A stretch of 64,000 bases of DNA, from positions 17,646 through 81,645 of the forward strand of contig MWCD01000009.1 of the NCBI GenBank assembly GCA_002069885.1. Reading direction: 5' to 3'. The translations under genes and the position numbers were made by a program. The stretch is from a bacterium ADurb.Bin236. Lineage in GTDB: Bacteria > UBP15 > UBA6099. The stretch's first letter is position 1, and every line of letters starts with the position of its first letter. Under the pieces are notes generated by a model. That model saw only the letters and a list, made by a program, of their open reading frames with translations, had not been told where the DNA came from and made no database searches. Below are positions 9,434 to 16,686 of this stretch, piece after piece.

Positions 9434-9697
9434 TCACCCTGTGGCCGTGAACAATTCCTTCAACGGCTTGTATAAAAAATGCGCCGGATTCAGTTTGTAC
9501 ATCTTCAATCGGCCCTCTTTGTAGAAATGAACTAGCCCGAACTCCACGAGAGAGCTTATCTGCCGGTTCACTTCGGACACCGACGAGCCGCACATCTCGG
9601 CCAACTCTTTCTCAAAATAACTGTCTTTTTCTTTCTTAAATAATGTATAAAGAATTCTTACCTTTGTTTTGCTTCCGAGAACTTCTTCAAGAAACAT
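9434..9697 (-). CDS. Small winged-helix DNA-binding protein
   Basis: 87 residues from the ATG at 9697, preceded by GGGAGG; the frame extends upstream to 9868, but that stretch looks non-coding. The sequence KTKVRILYTLF...SYFEKELAEM reads as a winged helix, with a recognition-helix candidate CGSSVSEVNRQISSLVEFG and a wing FYKEGRLKMYKLN. It resembles ArsR/MarR-type single-domain regulators, including forms common in archaea. No sensor domain or metal-ligand cysteines are visible. It sits at the edge of the AT-rich section, not in an operon, so its target cannot be inferred. Confidence 0.72.
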   Translation of the reverse strand: MFLEEVLGSKTKVRILYTLFKKEKDSYFEKELAEMCGSSVSEVNRQISSLVEFGLVHFYKEGRLKMYKLNPAHFLYKPLKELFTATG

Positions 9698-10264
9698 TTT
9701 AAGCCTCCCGACCCTTCGAAATACGACGGTTATTGCCAGAGCACAACATTTACATTTTATGCGATAATACCCGCAAGTCAAGACCGAGGCAAAAGGGAAC
9801 ATCGTCGCTAGATATATGACGGCTCTTTCGCGCCCAAATAAATTTTGATGAGTTTGCGCAGAAAACATTTATTCAAAAACAGATTTCCTTAGCTCCTCTT
9901 TCAAAAGACTTTTAATCTACAAATATTTATGATTTTTCTAAACGAAATCGGCTAGTTCATTTAGGTTTACAACATACGTTTATATGGTAAATCTCAATAA
10001 CGTCAAAAATGAATTGCATCAAACGATTTGTAGGAGAGATCTCAGCGTGTTAATTTCATTGCTTAGAATATTGCCTATACTCGCCCACGCTTTTATATAT
10101 ATGCGAAAAGAAGAATAAGAAATCGAATCCGATGGTGATAGAGACACTCATAAATCACAATAATAATGATAAATATAATAAAATTTGCAATACACAATTA
10201 TTATTCTGACTCTATTGACATCAATATGCCAAAAGGTATATCATCTCATTAACTATAGGCAATC
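9698..10264. other. AT-rich intergenic region upstream of the MerR-like gene
   Basis: About 570 bases, markedly richer in A and T than the flanking coding DNA, with no credible gene. It holds the presumed promoter of the minus-strand winged-helix gene at its left end and the MerR-gene promoter at 10215-10244 at its right end. I looked for DnaA-box-like TTATCCACA and found none. Confidence 0.6.
10215..10244 (+). promoter_or_regulatory. Sigma-70-type promoter of the MerR-like gene
   Basis: A perfect -35 TTGACA (10215-10220) is followed by TATATC (10237-10242, 16-base spacer) or TATCAT (10239-10244, 18-base spacer). The start codon lies about 20-30 bases downstream, so the leader is short. Confidence 0.6.
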
Positions 10265-10519
10265 GTGGGTACACTGATGCAGGAAAAATACAACACCAAG
10301 CAAGTCGCCGATTTGCTCAATATCGATAAGTCCACTCTCCTGCGGTGGATCAGACAGGGAAAAATCCCTGATGTAAAACAACGGGACGGCCGCAATTGGA
10401 GGGTTTGGCTGAGAGAGGACATCGATAATGTGAGAGGGTATCACGACAAAATTCACCAGCTCTCATTCAATCTGTCGGCTGAAAATGCAGCGGGCGCACT
10501 CTCTGAAGATATTGACTAA
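10265..10519 (+). CDS. MerR/excisionase-type helix-turn-helix protein
   Basis: 84 residues from the GTG at 10265; an ATG four codons later (10277) is the alternative. The segment YNTKQVADLLNIDKSTLLRW followed by GKIPDVKQRDGRNWRVW is the MerR/excisionase winged helix, in which the wing carries the arginines that contact DNA. There is no effector or dimerisation domain; only a 20-residue polar tail follows. The next gene is ftsZ, 400 bases downstream, with a hairpin in between, so co-transcription is uncertain. Such stand-alone domains occur as excisionases, cell-cycle regulators and developmental regulators; none of these can be chosen here. Confidence 0.75.
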   Translation: MGTLMQEKYNTKQVADLLNIDKSTLLRWIRQGKIPDVKQRDGRNWRVWLREDIDNVRGYHDKIHQLSFNLSAENAAGALSEDID

Positions 10520-10922
10520 TAATAAACCGCAATAAGAAACAAAAAAGAACTTTAACGACAATCATAAGAGATAGAGAAAAAAGACAAAAAGTTACAGGAC
10601 ATCGCTAAAGAAAGAATCTAAAAGATATGTCAAGGGATTAGAAAGCATCAAAAAGTATAAAATTAAAAAGAGCCAAAAAAGACGATGTGGCTAAAACAGA
10701 CATATATTTAGACAAAACGAATGGAAAACGGCAGAAAAGAAGGGATTTGGGAGTGAAAAAGAGGTCCGCGCAGAGAGCGGATAAAGAGTTCAAAATCGGA
10801 TTGAAACCGATTTTTGTACAAGTTTATAGATGTTTTGTGTAATAGAGTTGATATGGAAAATAGGCTTCGGAAAGCTCGAAGCTGAAAAATAAAAATAGAA
10901 GGCATTAGTTAAGGGGGAAAAA
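10520..10922 (+). other. Purine-rich spacer upstream of ftsZ with a hairpin
   Basis: About 400 non-coding bases. From roughly 10520 to 10790 the plus strand is strongly A/G-rich. A hairpin with arms AAAATCGG (10792-10799) and CCGATTTT (10807-10814) ends in T residues and may terminate the upstream unit. A weak promoter, TTGTAC (10814-10819) with TGTAAT after an 18-base spacer, could serve ftsZ. GGGGG at 10913-10917 is its ribosome site. Confidence 0.5.
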
Positions 10923-12020
10923 ATGACAGAAACCTTCAATCCGGAAGTCGATCGATTTGCCCGGATCCGAGTAATCGGAGTGGGCGGCGGAGGCAGCAAC
11001 GCTGTGTCCCGGATGATAGAGCACGGCCTCCGGGGCGTGGATTTCATCATCGTGAACACAGACGCGCAGGCGCTGGTTGCCTCAAAAGTGCGCACCAAGA
11101 TACAAATAGGCCCGAAAACAACGGGCGGCCTCGGCGCAGGCTCTGATCCCGGTATCGGTTTGCTAGCCGCAAAGGAAAGCAGTCACGAGATCGAAAAGGA
11201 GCTTGAAGGATCAGACATGGTCTTTGTGACTGTCGGAACAGGCGGCGGAACAGGGACCGGCGCGGCTCCCATCGTGGCTGAAATTGCCAAGGACCTCGGC
11301 GCGCTCGTCGTCGGCGTTATCACCAAACCCTTCTCTTTCGAAGGCAGACAGAGAAGAATGGTGGCCGAAGAAGGCGCGGCGGTTCTCAAGAGCAAAGTTG
11401 ATGCCTTGATCACAATCCCTAACGACAGGATTCTTCAGGTGGTCGGCCCGGAAACGACTATTAAAGATGCTTTTAAGAGAGCGGATGACGTTCTAAGACA
11501 GGGCGTGCAGGGGATCTCCGACCTGATAACGATTCCCGGAGACATAAATGTGGACTTTGCGGATGTCAGAACGATAATGTCCAGCGCCGGTTCTGCTCTC
11601 ATAGGCATTGGAATGGGCAAAGGCGAGCATAGAGCGGTCGAGGCTGCCGAGAACGCCATGACCAGCCCGTTGCTCGAGAACACGATAGAAGGCGCTCAGG
11701 GCCTGCTCGTCAACGTCACCGGCGGCAGGGATATGACTCTGCACGAGGCGAACGCCGCTGCAGAGATAATAAGCAATGCCGCAGATGAGAATGCCAACAT
11801 AATTTTCGGAACCGCCATAGACGAAAGCGTGGAAGGCGTCATCAGGGTCACCGTAGTTGCGACTGGGTTCGGCGAAGCCGCCAGATCTGTCGTATCAACG
11901 GATGAATCTGCATGGGAACGGCAAAAACGCGAAAAAACCGTCAGGGAAACGCACAAAAGCACACAGTACGGCTCTGACAGCGTTGACATCCCGCCGTTCC
12001 TCAGAGAGAGTGGCATTTAA
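10923..12020 (+). CDS. ftsZ: Cell division GTPase FtsZ
   Basis: 365 residues, a compact FtsZ. It polymerises with GTP into the Z ring at the division site. The tubulin signature [10 protein letters not shown], the N-terminal [13 protein letters not shown], and the T7 region with NVDFADVRT that completes the GTPase site of the next subunit are all present. A short linker (about 35 residues) leads to the C-terminal peptide [11 protein letters not shown], which docks FtsA, ZipA or SepF in other bacteria. A GGGGG ribosome site lies six bases before the ATG. No ftsA, mur or other division genes are nearby, so this is not a standard dcw cluster. Its base composition is less GC-rich than most genes of the window. 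Confidence 0.97.
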   Translation: MTETFNPEVDRFARIRVIGVGGGGSNAVSRMIEHGLRGVDFIIVNTDAQALVASKVRTKIQIGPKTTGGLGAGSDPGIGLLAAKESSHEIEKELEGSDMVFVTVGTGGGTGTGAAPIVAEIAKDLGALVVGVITKPFSFEGRQRRMVAEEGAAVLKSKVDALITIPNDRILQVVGPETTIKDAFKRADDVLRQGVQGISDLITIPGDINVDFADVRTIMSSAGSALIGIGMGKGEHRAVEAAENAMTSPLLENTIEGAQGLLVNVTGGRDMTLHEANAAAEIISNAADENANIIFGTAIDESVEGVIRVTVVATGFGEAARSVVSTDESAWERQKREKTVRETHKSTQYGSDSVDIPPFLRESGI

Positions 12021-12064
12021 TATGATTTGACGCGTTTTTTTAACTCTTTTTCTCCTTCTCCCTT

Positions 12065-12102
12065 GCCGCCGACTTAGTACAAGCCGGCGGCCTTCTTTTT
12101 TG
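12065..12102 (+). terminator. Rho-independent terminator of ftsZ
   Basis: Stem GCCGCCGaCTT / AAGcCGGCGGC (12065-12075 with 12081-12091, one internal mismatch) closes a five-base loop and is followed by TTCTTTTTT. It lies 45 bases after the ftsZ stop. Confidence 0.85.
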
Positions 12103-12681
12103 TGTTTTGTTTATTTACATTCCGCTTGTAACACGAAGCGCTTGTTTTTTAATGTTTCATATCCTTTCGGGCGTTCATCGGCGGCTTCGCTCGAAAATTC
12201 AAATATCTTCTTTAATAAATGCTTTCTCAATATATCTACAATCAAAAACACGCCTCGTTTTATATGCTCCGTCTCGTGTATCTGAAAGTTTTCTGAGAGA
12301 GATTGAAACAGGTTCTCTTTACGGACATGTGAGTCGGACAGAAATAATCATCATCTGTGACAGGGTAAAATCACACCAGAACAGAACTAGCGCTTTTTTA
12401 TATTTTGAGAGAGCTTAAACTGAAAGGCAGCTTTTTTTGAGGCAAAGAGATGAAAAAAGGAAAAAGCTGTCATGTCTTGTGATTAGTTAAAACACGGCGG
12501 CATTAAAGCGCTAAAAAACACGATTTGTTTAACAGTTAAAAGAGAACGCAAGTAATTGACTAGCGAAAAGACATGGCGCAACGCGCAATGGCCGCGAAAA
12601 ACGCGCCGTATAAAAGGAAATAATAAAACGGACACGGTAACGCACGGCGCGGTTTTAGGGCAGAAAGGTGTTGTTATGGAG
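12103..12681. other. AT-rich intergenic region, no gene recognised
   Basis: About 580 bases between the ftsZ terminator and the end of the ModE-like gene. Short frames here have no ribosome sites and no protein-like composition. I see no tRNA-like fold and no clear repeat. Confidence 0.5.
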
Positions 12682-13014
12682 TTAGAGATTTAATATTCCG
12701 AATTTTTTCGTGATTTCGGCAGAGACGGATTTGCTGATTTTTTCATATGATTGAAGGAAGTCGATAGCGCGGGGGGTGAGTGAAGCGCCGCCGCCGCCCC
12801 GGCCTCCGGTTTGTGTGTCGATAAGTTTAAAGCCTAGGCGTTGTTCGATTTTTCTTATCTCGCCCCATGCGTGCCGGTAAGAAACGCCGAGGTTTTCGGT
12901 GGCGGCGGTGATGGAGCCTGTTTTTTGAATCTCTTTGAGGAGTTTCAGGCGGCCGTCTCCGAAAACAGGTTGACCGTCTTCTTCAAGCCATATTTTGACG
13001 CGAAGTTTCATCAT
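12682..13014 (-). CDS. ModE-type winged-helix transcription regulator (DNA-binding domain only)
   Basis: 110 residues. The N-terminus LRVKIWLEEDGQPVFGDGRLKLLKEI and the helix GSITAATENLGVSYRHAWGEI are typical of the LysR-like DNA-binding domain of ModE, and GGRGGGGASLT is its glycine-rich wing. The C-terminal molybdate-binding (Mop) domains of full ModE are absent, as in the many short ModE-family regulators, so direct molybdate sensing is unlikely. Two ATG codons in a row (13014 and 13011) can serve as the start. No molybdate transport or cofactor genes lie nearby, so its targets are unknown. Confidence 0.82.
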   Translation of the reverse strand: MMKLRVKIWLEEDGQPVFGDGRLKLLKEIQKTGSITAATENLGVSYRHAWGEIRKIEQRLGFKLIDTQTGGRGGGGASLTPRAIDFLQSYEKISKSVSAEITKKFGILNL

Positions 13015-13219
13015 TTGTCAGACGTAAGCGCGATTAACAGAAAGATGTATAAAAACCGTTGATTGCGCAATCGATTTTAAACCCGACACAAGTCGATTTA
13101 AAGAAACCAAAGAAGTCTATTAGACACATATTGAGCCATATCTAGAATGTAAATAAATCAATTTAAAATAAAAAAACGATAACTGGTGAAACAGAAAAAA
13201 TCGATAAACAAGGCGATTG

Positions 13220-13267
13220 TTACTTGCCTTTGGGTCTGGGTTTGGGAGCCGGTCGCCATTCTCTCAT
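13220..13267 (-). CDS. Possible 15-residue basic, proline-rich peptide
   Basis: ATG at 13267 reads MREWRPAPKPRPKGK and stops at 13220. It is too short for normal gene calling, but a strong GGAGGTGG ribosome site sits five bases before the ATG, and upstream on the same strand TTGACT is followed after 16 bases by TAAAAT, a reasonable promoter. The rest of the 334-base gap between the ModE-like gene and the membrane-anchored protein gene holds nothing else recognisable. It could be a leader peptide, a small protein, or a chance frame with a good ribosome site. Confidence 0.4.
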   Translation of the reverse strand: MREWRPAPKPRPKGK

Positions 13268-13348
13268 TTTCCACCTCCACTGATTGTTAATTATATTTTA
13301 CTCAATTTCATTAAACAGTCAATGACAAAGTGAAAGTCTGTCTATGAG

Positions 13349-13837
13349 TCATTTCTCGGTCTTTGTCCCAACCAGATCGCTCCGTCGATAAGATTCTCTC
13401 GATATTTCTCCGGTGTCAGATTCAAAAAAATAGACAAAGCCGTCTCTGCACCATCCGGTAAGCTCGTAGGATTCGCCGAAAAAAGTGTTCAGGATGAGTT
13501 CGCTTTCGACTTCGGGAGCCCAAAGTTCCTTGTTATAAATCCATCGATCTAACGTTTGGAAACGGTCGAGGAAGTCGTCGTCGAATTTGTATGGATAGGA
13601 GCCGCGCAGTCTGAATTCGACATCCATAGCGTCTTTGACCATTTCGATGGCGCGGTTGCATTTGACGCTGAGGGTTTGAAGTCTGGCGATTTCCTTGTCT
13701 TTAAGCGAGCGGGAGATTTGGTTGGCGGCGATGGCTGCCAAAATGCCAATTATGGCAGTTGAAATAAGAAGAAGGATTAAAAAAGCTGCGCCGCGTTCCG
13801 CTCCGCGAGGTTTGTTTTCAGGTTCGCGTCGACTCAT
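13349..13837 (-). CDS. Membrane-anchored protein with pseudopilin-like N-terminal helix
   Basis: 162 residues: a basic N-terminus (MSRREPENKPRGAERG), one hydrophobic helix AAFLILLLISTAIIGILAAI (residues 17-37), a probable coiled stretch to residue 70, and a soluble domain with two aromatic-rich segments. The helix looks like a type IV pilin or secretion pseudopilin stem, but the GFTLIE cleavage motif with Glu5 is missing and no pilus genes lie nearby, so I keep it as unknown. There is no ribosome site; an extended -10 box ends six bases before the ATG, so the mRNA is probably leaderless. Confidence 0.65.
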   Translation of the reverse strand: MSRREPENKPRGAERGAAFLILLLISTAIIGILAAIAANQISRSLKDKEIARLQTLSVKCNRAIEMVKDAMDVEFRLRGSYPYKFDDDFLDRFQTLDRWIYNKELWAPEVESELILNTFFGESYELTGWCRDGFVYFFESDTGEISRESYRRSDLVGTKTEK

Positions 13838-13843
13838 AATAAA

Positions 13844-13852
13844 ATTATATCA
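13844..13852 (-). promoter_or_regulatory. Extended -10 promoter placed for a leaderless mRNA
   Basis: On the minus strand TGATATAAT ends at 13844; exactly six bases separate it from the ATG at 13837, so transcription should begin at or near the A of the start codon. Confidence 0.6.
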
Positions 13853-13882
13853 CAACTTGGCGATTACGAATGTGAGGACGCA

Positions 13883-13891
13883 TGTTATAAT
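13883..13891 (+). promoter_or_regulatory. Extended -10 promoter of the efflux operon
   Basis: TGTTATAAT at 13883-13891 matches the extended -10 consensus TGnTATAAT. It is divergent from the minus-strand promoter 30 bases away and would give a leader of about 115 bases before the TolC-like gene. Confidence 0.5.
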
Positions 13892-14012
13892 AGTCGAAAC
13901 GACCAACCAAAAAAATATTTGGGAACTTTTTAAGCGTCATCGATATTGTATCGATTAGTTTCAATGCCGGGGAGATTGACAAGAGAAACTAAAAGAAGAC
14001 ATCAAAACATCA

Positions 14013-15380
14013 ATGGAGAAGAAAATGATTATAGAAAGAAGAGAATGTGCCGTCAGCCGAGGGCGATTGGCTGCGGTGGCGGCTGTTGCATTGGCGTGCG
14101 CGATATTTGCCGGAGAGGCAGGAGCGGCTGAGTTGCTGACGCTCGAAAGATGCGAGGCGGAAGCGGCCGCAAACAATCCGGGATTGAAGGCGGCGGAGAA
14201 AGGACGCACGGCGGCGGAGTGGCGCCGCGCTGAAGCGAAGAGCGCGAGGCTGCCGAAGTTTACGTTGAGCGGCTCGGCGGTTTCAACTGACAACCCGACT
14301 ATATCGTTCATGTCCGTGTTGAATCAGGAGAGGTTTGACCCGGCGATGATGGGGAGCATAAACGATCCCGGGGCGACGGCGAATTTCAACGCGAGGTTCG
14401 GGTTTGAGATTCCGTTGAGCGCCGGAGGAGCAATAAGGCACGGGATACGGGCGGCGCGGGCGGCGGCCGGGGCGGCTGCGCATAGCGAGGAAGACGCGAG
14501 GAGGCGAGCTAGGCGCTCGGCGCGGGCGGCGTATTTCGGGGCGGTTGTTGCGGAGGAGAAAACGGAGGCTGCTGGCGCGGCGCTAGAGGCGGCGCGGGCG
14601 CACGCTGCGCTGGCGGCGAGCATGAGGGACGCGGGCCTGACGGTGGAGTCGGACTCTTTGAGCGCCGCGGCTCGGCTGGCGGAAATGGAAGAGTTGAAGT
14701 TGACCGCTGACAACGAAGCGGCGCTGGCGAAGGCGGAGCTTCTGATGGCGATGGGGGCGTATCAGGGACGAGAAATCGAAGTTGACCGGAGCGCGCTCGA
14801 AAGGGTGGAGTTCGACGGCGCGTTGGAGGAATACATAGAATCCGCCATGAAGAACAGGCCGGATTTGAAAGCTATTGAAGAGGCGGTGAAAGCGGCGTCG
14901 GAAGCGGAGCGGATAGAGGCCGCCGCCGGCAGGCCGACGGTCGGGGCGGCGGCGCACGCGGATGTCGACCGCAGGCGGATCGGAAGCGGGGGCGGGGAGA
15001 GTTGGTTTGCGGGAGTGGCGGCGAATTTCAGCGTGTACGACGGAGGCCGCGCCGGGGCGCGCCGGGCGGCGGCGCGCGCGGAGCGGGAGCGGCTGGAGTG
15101 GGCGCTGGAGCAGGCGAGGCAGGCGGCGGAGATGGAGACGCGCCGGGCGTATTACGGCGCGAGCGCGGCGAAGAAGAAGATGGACGCGGCGGCGCGGGCG
15201 GTCGAACAAGCCGAGGCGGCGGCGCGGATTGTCAACAATAGATACGCGAACGGGCTGGCCGTCAGCGTGGAAGTTTTATCGGCGGAAGCGGAGCTTACGC
15301 GAGCGAAGCTGAGACGTCTGGCGGCGCTGAGCGAGTTCGTCGTCGGCGTGGAGACGCTGGCGCTGGCGGCGGGAAAATGA
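14013..15380 (+). CDS. TolC-family outer-membrane efflux protein
   Basis: 455 residues. The signal peptide (RLAAVAAVALACAIFAGEAGA) ends near residue 38, and the mature part begins LLTLERCEAEAAANNPGLKAAE, the usual opening of an OEP/TolC repeat. Two repeats follow, each rich in Ala, Glu and Arg helices, and the second ends with NNRYANGLAVSVEVLSAEAELTRAK, the typical RYxxGxxS-like turn. TolC trimers form the outer-membrane channel of tripartite pumps. It is the first gene of a four-gene efflux operon (adaptor, RND pump, PII-like protein). Two ATG codons (14013 and 14025) can start it. Codons are strongly G-ending. Confidence 0.9.
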   Translation: MEKKMIIERRECAVSRGRLAAVAAVALACAIFAGEAGAAELLTLERCEAEAAANNPGLKAAEKGRTAAEWRRAEAKSARLPKFTLSGSAVSTDNPTISFMSVLNQERFDPAMMGSINDPGATANFNARFGFEIPLSAGGAIRHGIRAARAAAGAAAHSEEDARRRARRSARAAYFGAVVAEEKTEAAGAALEAARAHAALAASMRDAGLTVESDSLSAAARLAEMEELKLTADNEAALAKAELLMAMGAYQGREIEVDRSALERVEFDGALEEYIESAMKNRPDLKAIEEAVKAASEAERIEAAAGRPTVGAAAHADVDRRRIGSGGGESWFAGVAANFSVYDGGRAGARRAAARAERERLEWALEQARQAAEMETRRAYYGASAAKKKMDAAARAVEQAEAAARIVNNRYANGLAVSVEVLSAEAELTRAKLRRLAALSEFVVGVETLALAAGK

Positions 15381-15438
15381 CGGCGGCCTAGCGCGCGCGG
15401 TTGAAAAATTAGGCGACAAAGACTACCGGAGGACGGAA

Positions 15439-16686
15439 ATGAGAAGAGCGGAAAAGATAAAAGAAGGAATGAAGAGAGCGGCGGGAGCGGTCGCTATTGC
15501 GGCGCTGTTGGCGGTCGCGGCGGGCGGGTGTTCCCCGCACAAAAAAGAAGCCGAGCGCGTCATCGCGCCAGACGCGGCGGCGATAAAGGCGACGGCGGAG
15601 CGGGTGATTCTTGAGATGAGGCCGGCGACGGTGGAAGCGACGGGGACGGTGACGTCCGGCGCGCGGAGCGTCTTGTCCGCAAAAGTGTCCGGGCACGTGA
15701 AACGGACGCTGGCAGAGGTCGGCGACAGGGTGGCGAAAGGGAGCCTGTTGGTCGAGTTGGATTCGAGGGAAATCGAAGCGGCGGCGGAGCAGGCGAGGCA
15801 GGGCGTGGAGGCGGCGGAGCAGGGGGCGCTTGAAGCGGACGAGGGGGTGGCGGCGGCGCGCGCGGGAGTGGACGCGGCGAAGGCGGCGGACGAACTTGCC
15901 GCCGCGACGTTCGCCAGATACGAAAAACTTCTGGCGGATAAATCGGTGTCGCGGCAGGAGTACGAGCAGATGGAGGCTAAGAGGAAGATGGCGGCGGCGG
16001 AGCTTGCGCGGGCGAGGAACGGGCTGGCGGGAGCGGAGGCGGGAAAGAGGCGTGCGGCGGCGATGGTGGAGCAGGCTAGACAGGCGCTGAGGCAGGCCGA
16101 GGTGATGCGGGGCCACGCGGCGGTGAAGGCCCCGTTCGCGGGGATTGTGACTGAAAAGCAAGCGGAGACGGGGCAGTTGGCGGGACCCGGCGCTCCGCTT
16201 TACGCGATAGAGGACGACGCGGACTACAGGCTGGAGGCGGCGGTGGAAGAGTCGATGTTCAGCCGGGTGTCTGTCGGCGACGAGGCGCAGATCGAACTGG
16301 ACGCGATGGCCGGCAAGACGTTCTCGGGCCGCGTGATTGAGATATCGCCGACGGTGGACCCGGCGACAAGAAAATTCATAGTGAAGATAAAGCTGCCCGG
16401 AGAGTCGATGGCAAGGAGCGGGATGTACGGCCGGGCGAGGTTTTCCCTCGGCGAAGAGGAGACGTTGACGGCTCCCGCCGGGGCGATGGTGAAGAGGGGG
16501 CAGATGGAGGGAGCGTTTGTGGCGGGGGCGGACGGGCGCGCTTATTTCAGGGTGGCGAAAGTCGGCAGACGGCACGCCGACGGCAGGGTCGAGATTCTGT
16601 CGGGGCTTTCCGACGGCGACGCGGTTATCACTTCCGGAACGGACAGGTTGCGCGACGGAATGAAAGTGGAGATTGAACAGCGATGA
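15439..16686 (+). CDS. RND efflux periplasmic adaptor lipoprotein
   Basis: 415 residues. The N-terminal signal ends in the lipobox LAVAAGGC, so Cys31 should be lipidated and anchor the protein in the inner membrane. The order is that of HlyD/AcrA adaptors: a first lipoyl half (SAKVSGHVKRTLAEVGDRVAKGSLLVELD), a long alpha-helical hairpin (about residues 115-215), a second lipoyl half (VKAPFAGIVTEKQAETGQLAGPG), beta-barrel and membrane-proximal domains (GDAVITSGTDRLRDGMKVEI). It bridges the TolC-like channel and the RND pump. GGAGG lies at 15427-15431. The stop overlaps the pump gene by four bases. Confidence 0.92.
   Translation: MRRAEKIKEGMKRAAGAVAIAALLAVAAGGCSPHKKEAERVIAPDAAAIKATAERVILEMRPATVEATGTVTSGARSVLSAKVSGHVKRTLAEVGDRVAKGSLLVELDSREIEAAAEQARQGVEAAEQGALEADEGVAAARAGVDAAKAADELAAATFARYEKLLADKSVSRQEYEQMEAKRKMAAAELARARNGLAGAEAGKRRAAAMVEQARQALRQAEVMRGHAAVKAPFAGIVTEKQAETGQLAGPGAPLYAIEDDADYRLEAAVEESMFSRVSVGDEAQIELDAMAGKTFSGRVIEISPTVDPATRKFIVKIKLPGESMARSGMYGRARFSLGEEETLTAPAGAMVKRGQMEGAFVAGADGRAYFRVAKVGRRHADGRVEILSGLSDGDAVITSGTDRLRDGMKVEIEQR

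Noticed and set aside
9698..10264. Possible replication origin
   Set aside because: AT-rich and at a composition flip, but no DnaA boxes and no dnaA or dnaN; kept only as a skew observation.
12107..12418. Short plus-strand frames after ftsZ
   Set aside because: Begin inside or next to the terminator, with no ribosome site and no protein-like pattern.
13349..13837. Type IV pilin
   Set aside because: The N-terminal helix is similar, but the prepilin cleavage motif and Glu5 are missing and no pilus genes are near.
15409..16575. 388-codon frame opposite the adaptor gene
   Set aside because: Antisense to a protein with a lipobox and both lipoyl halves; composition artificial.
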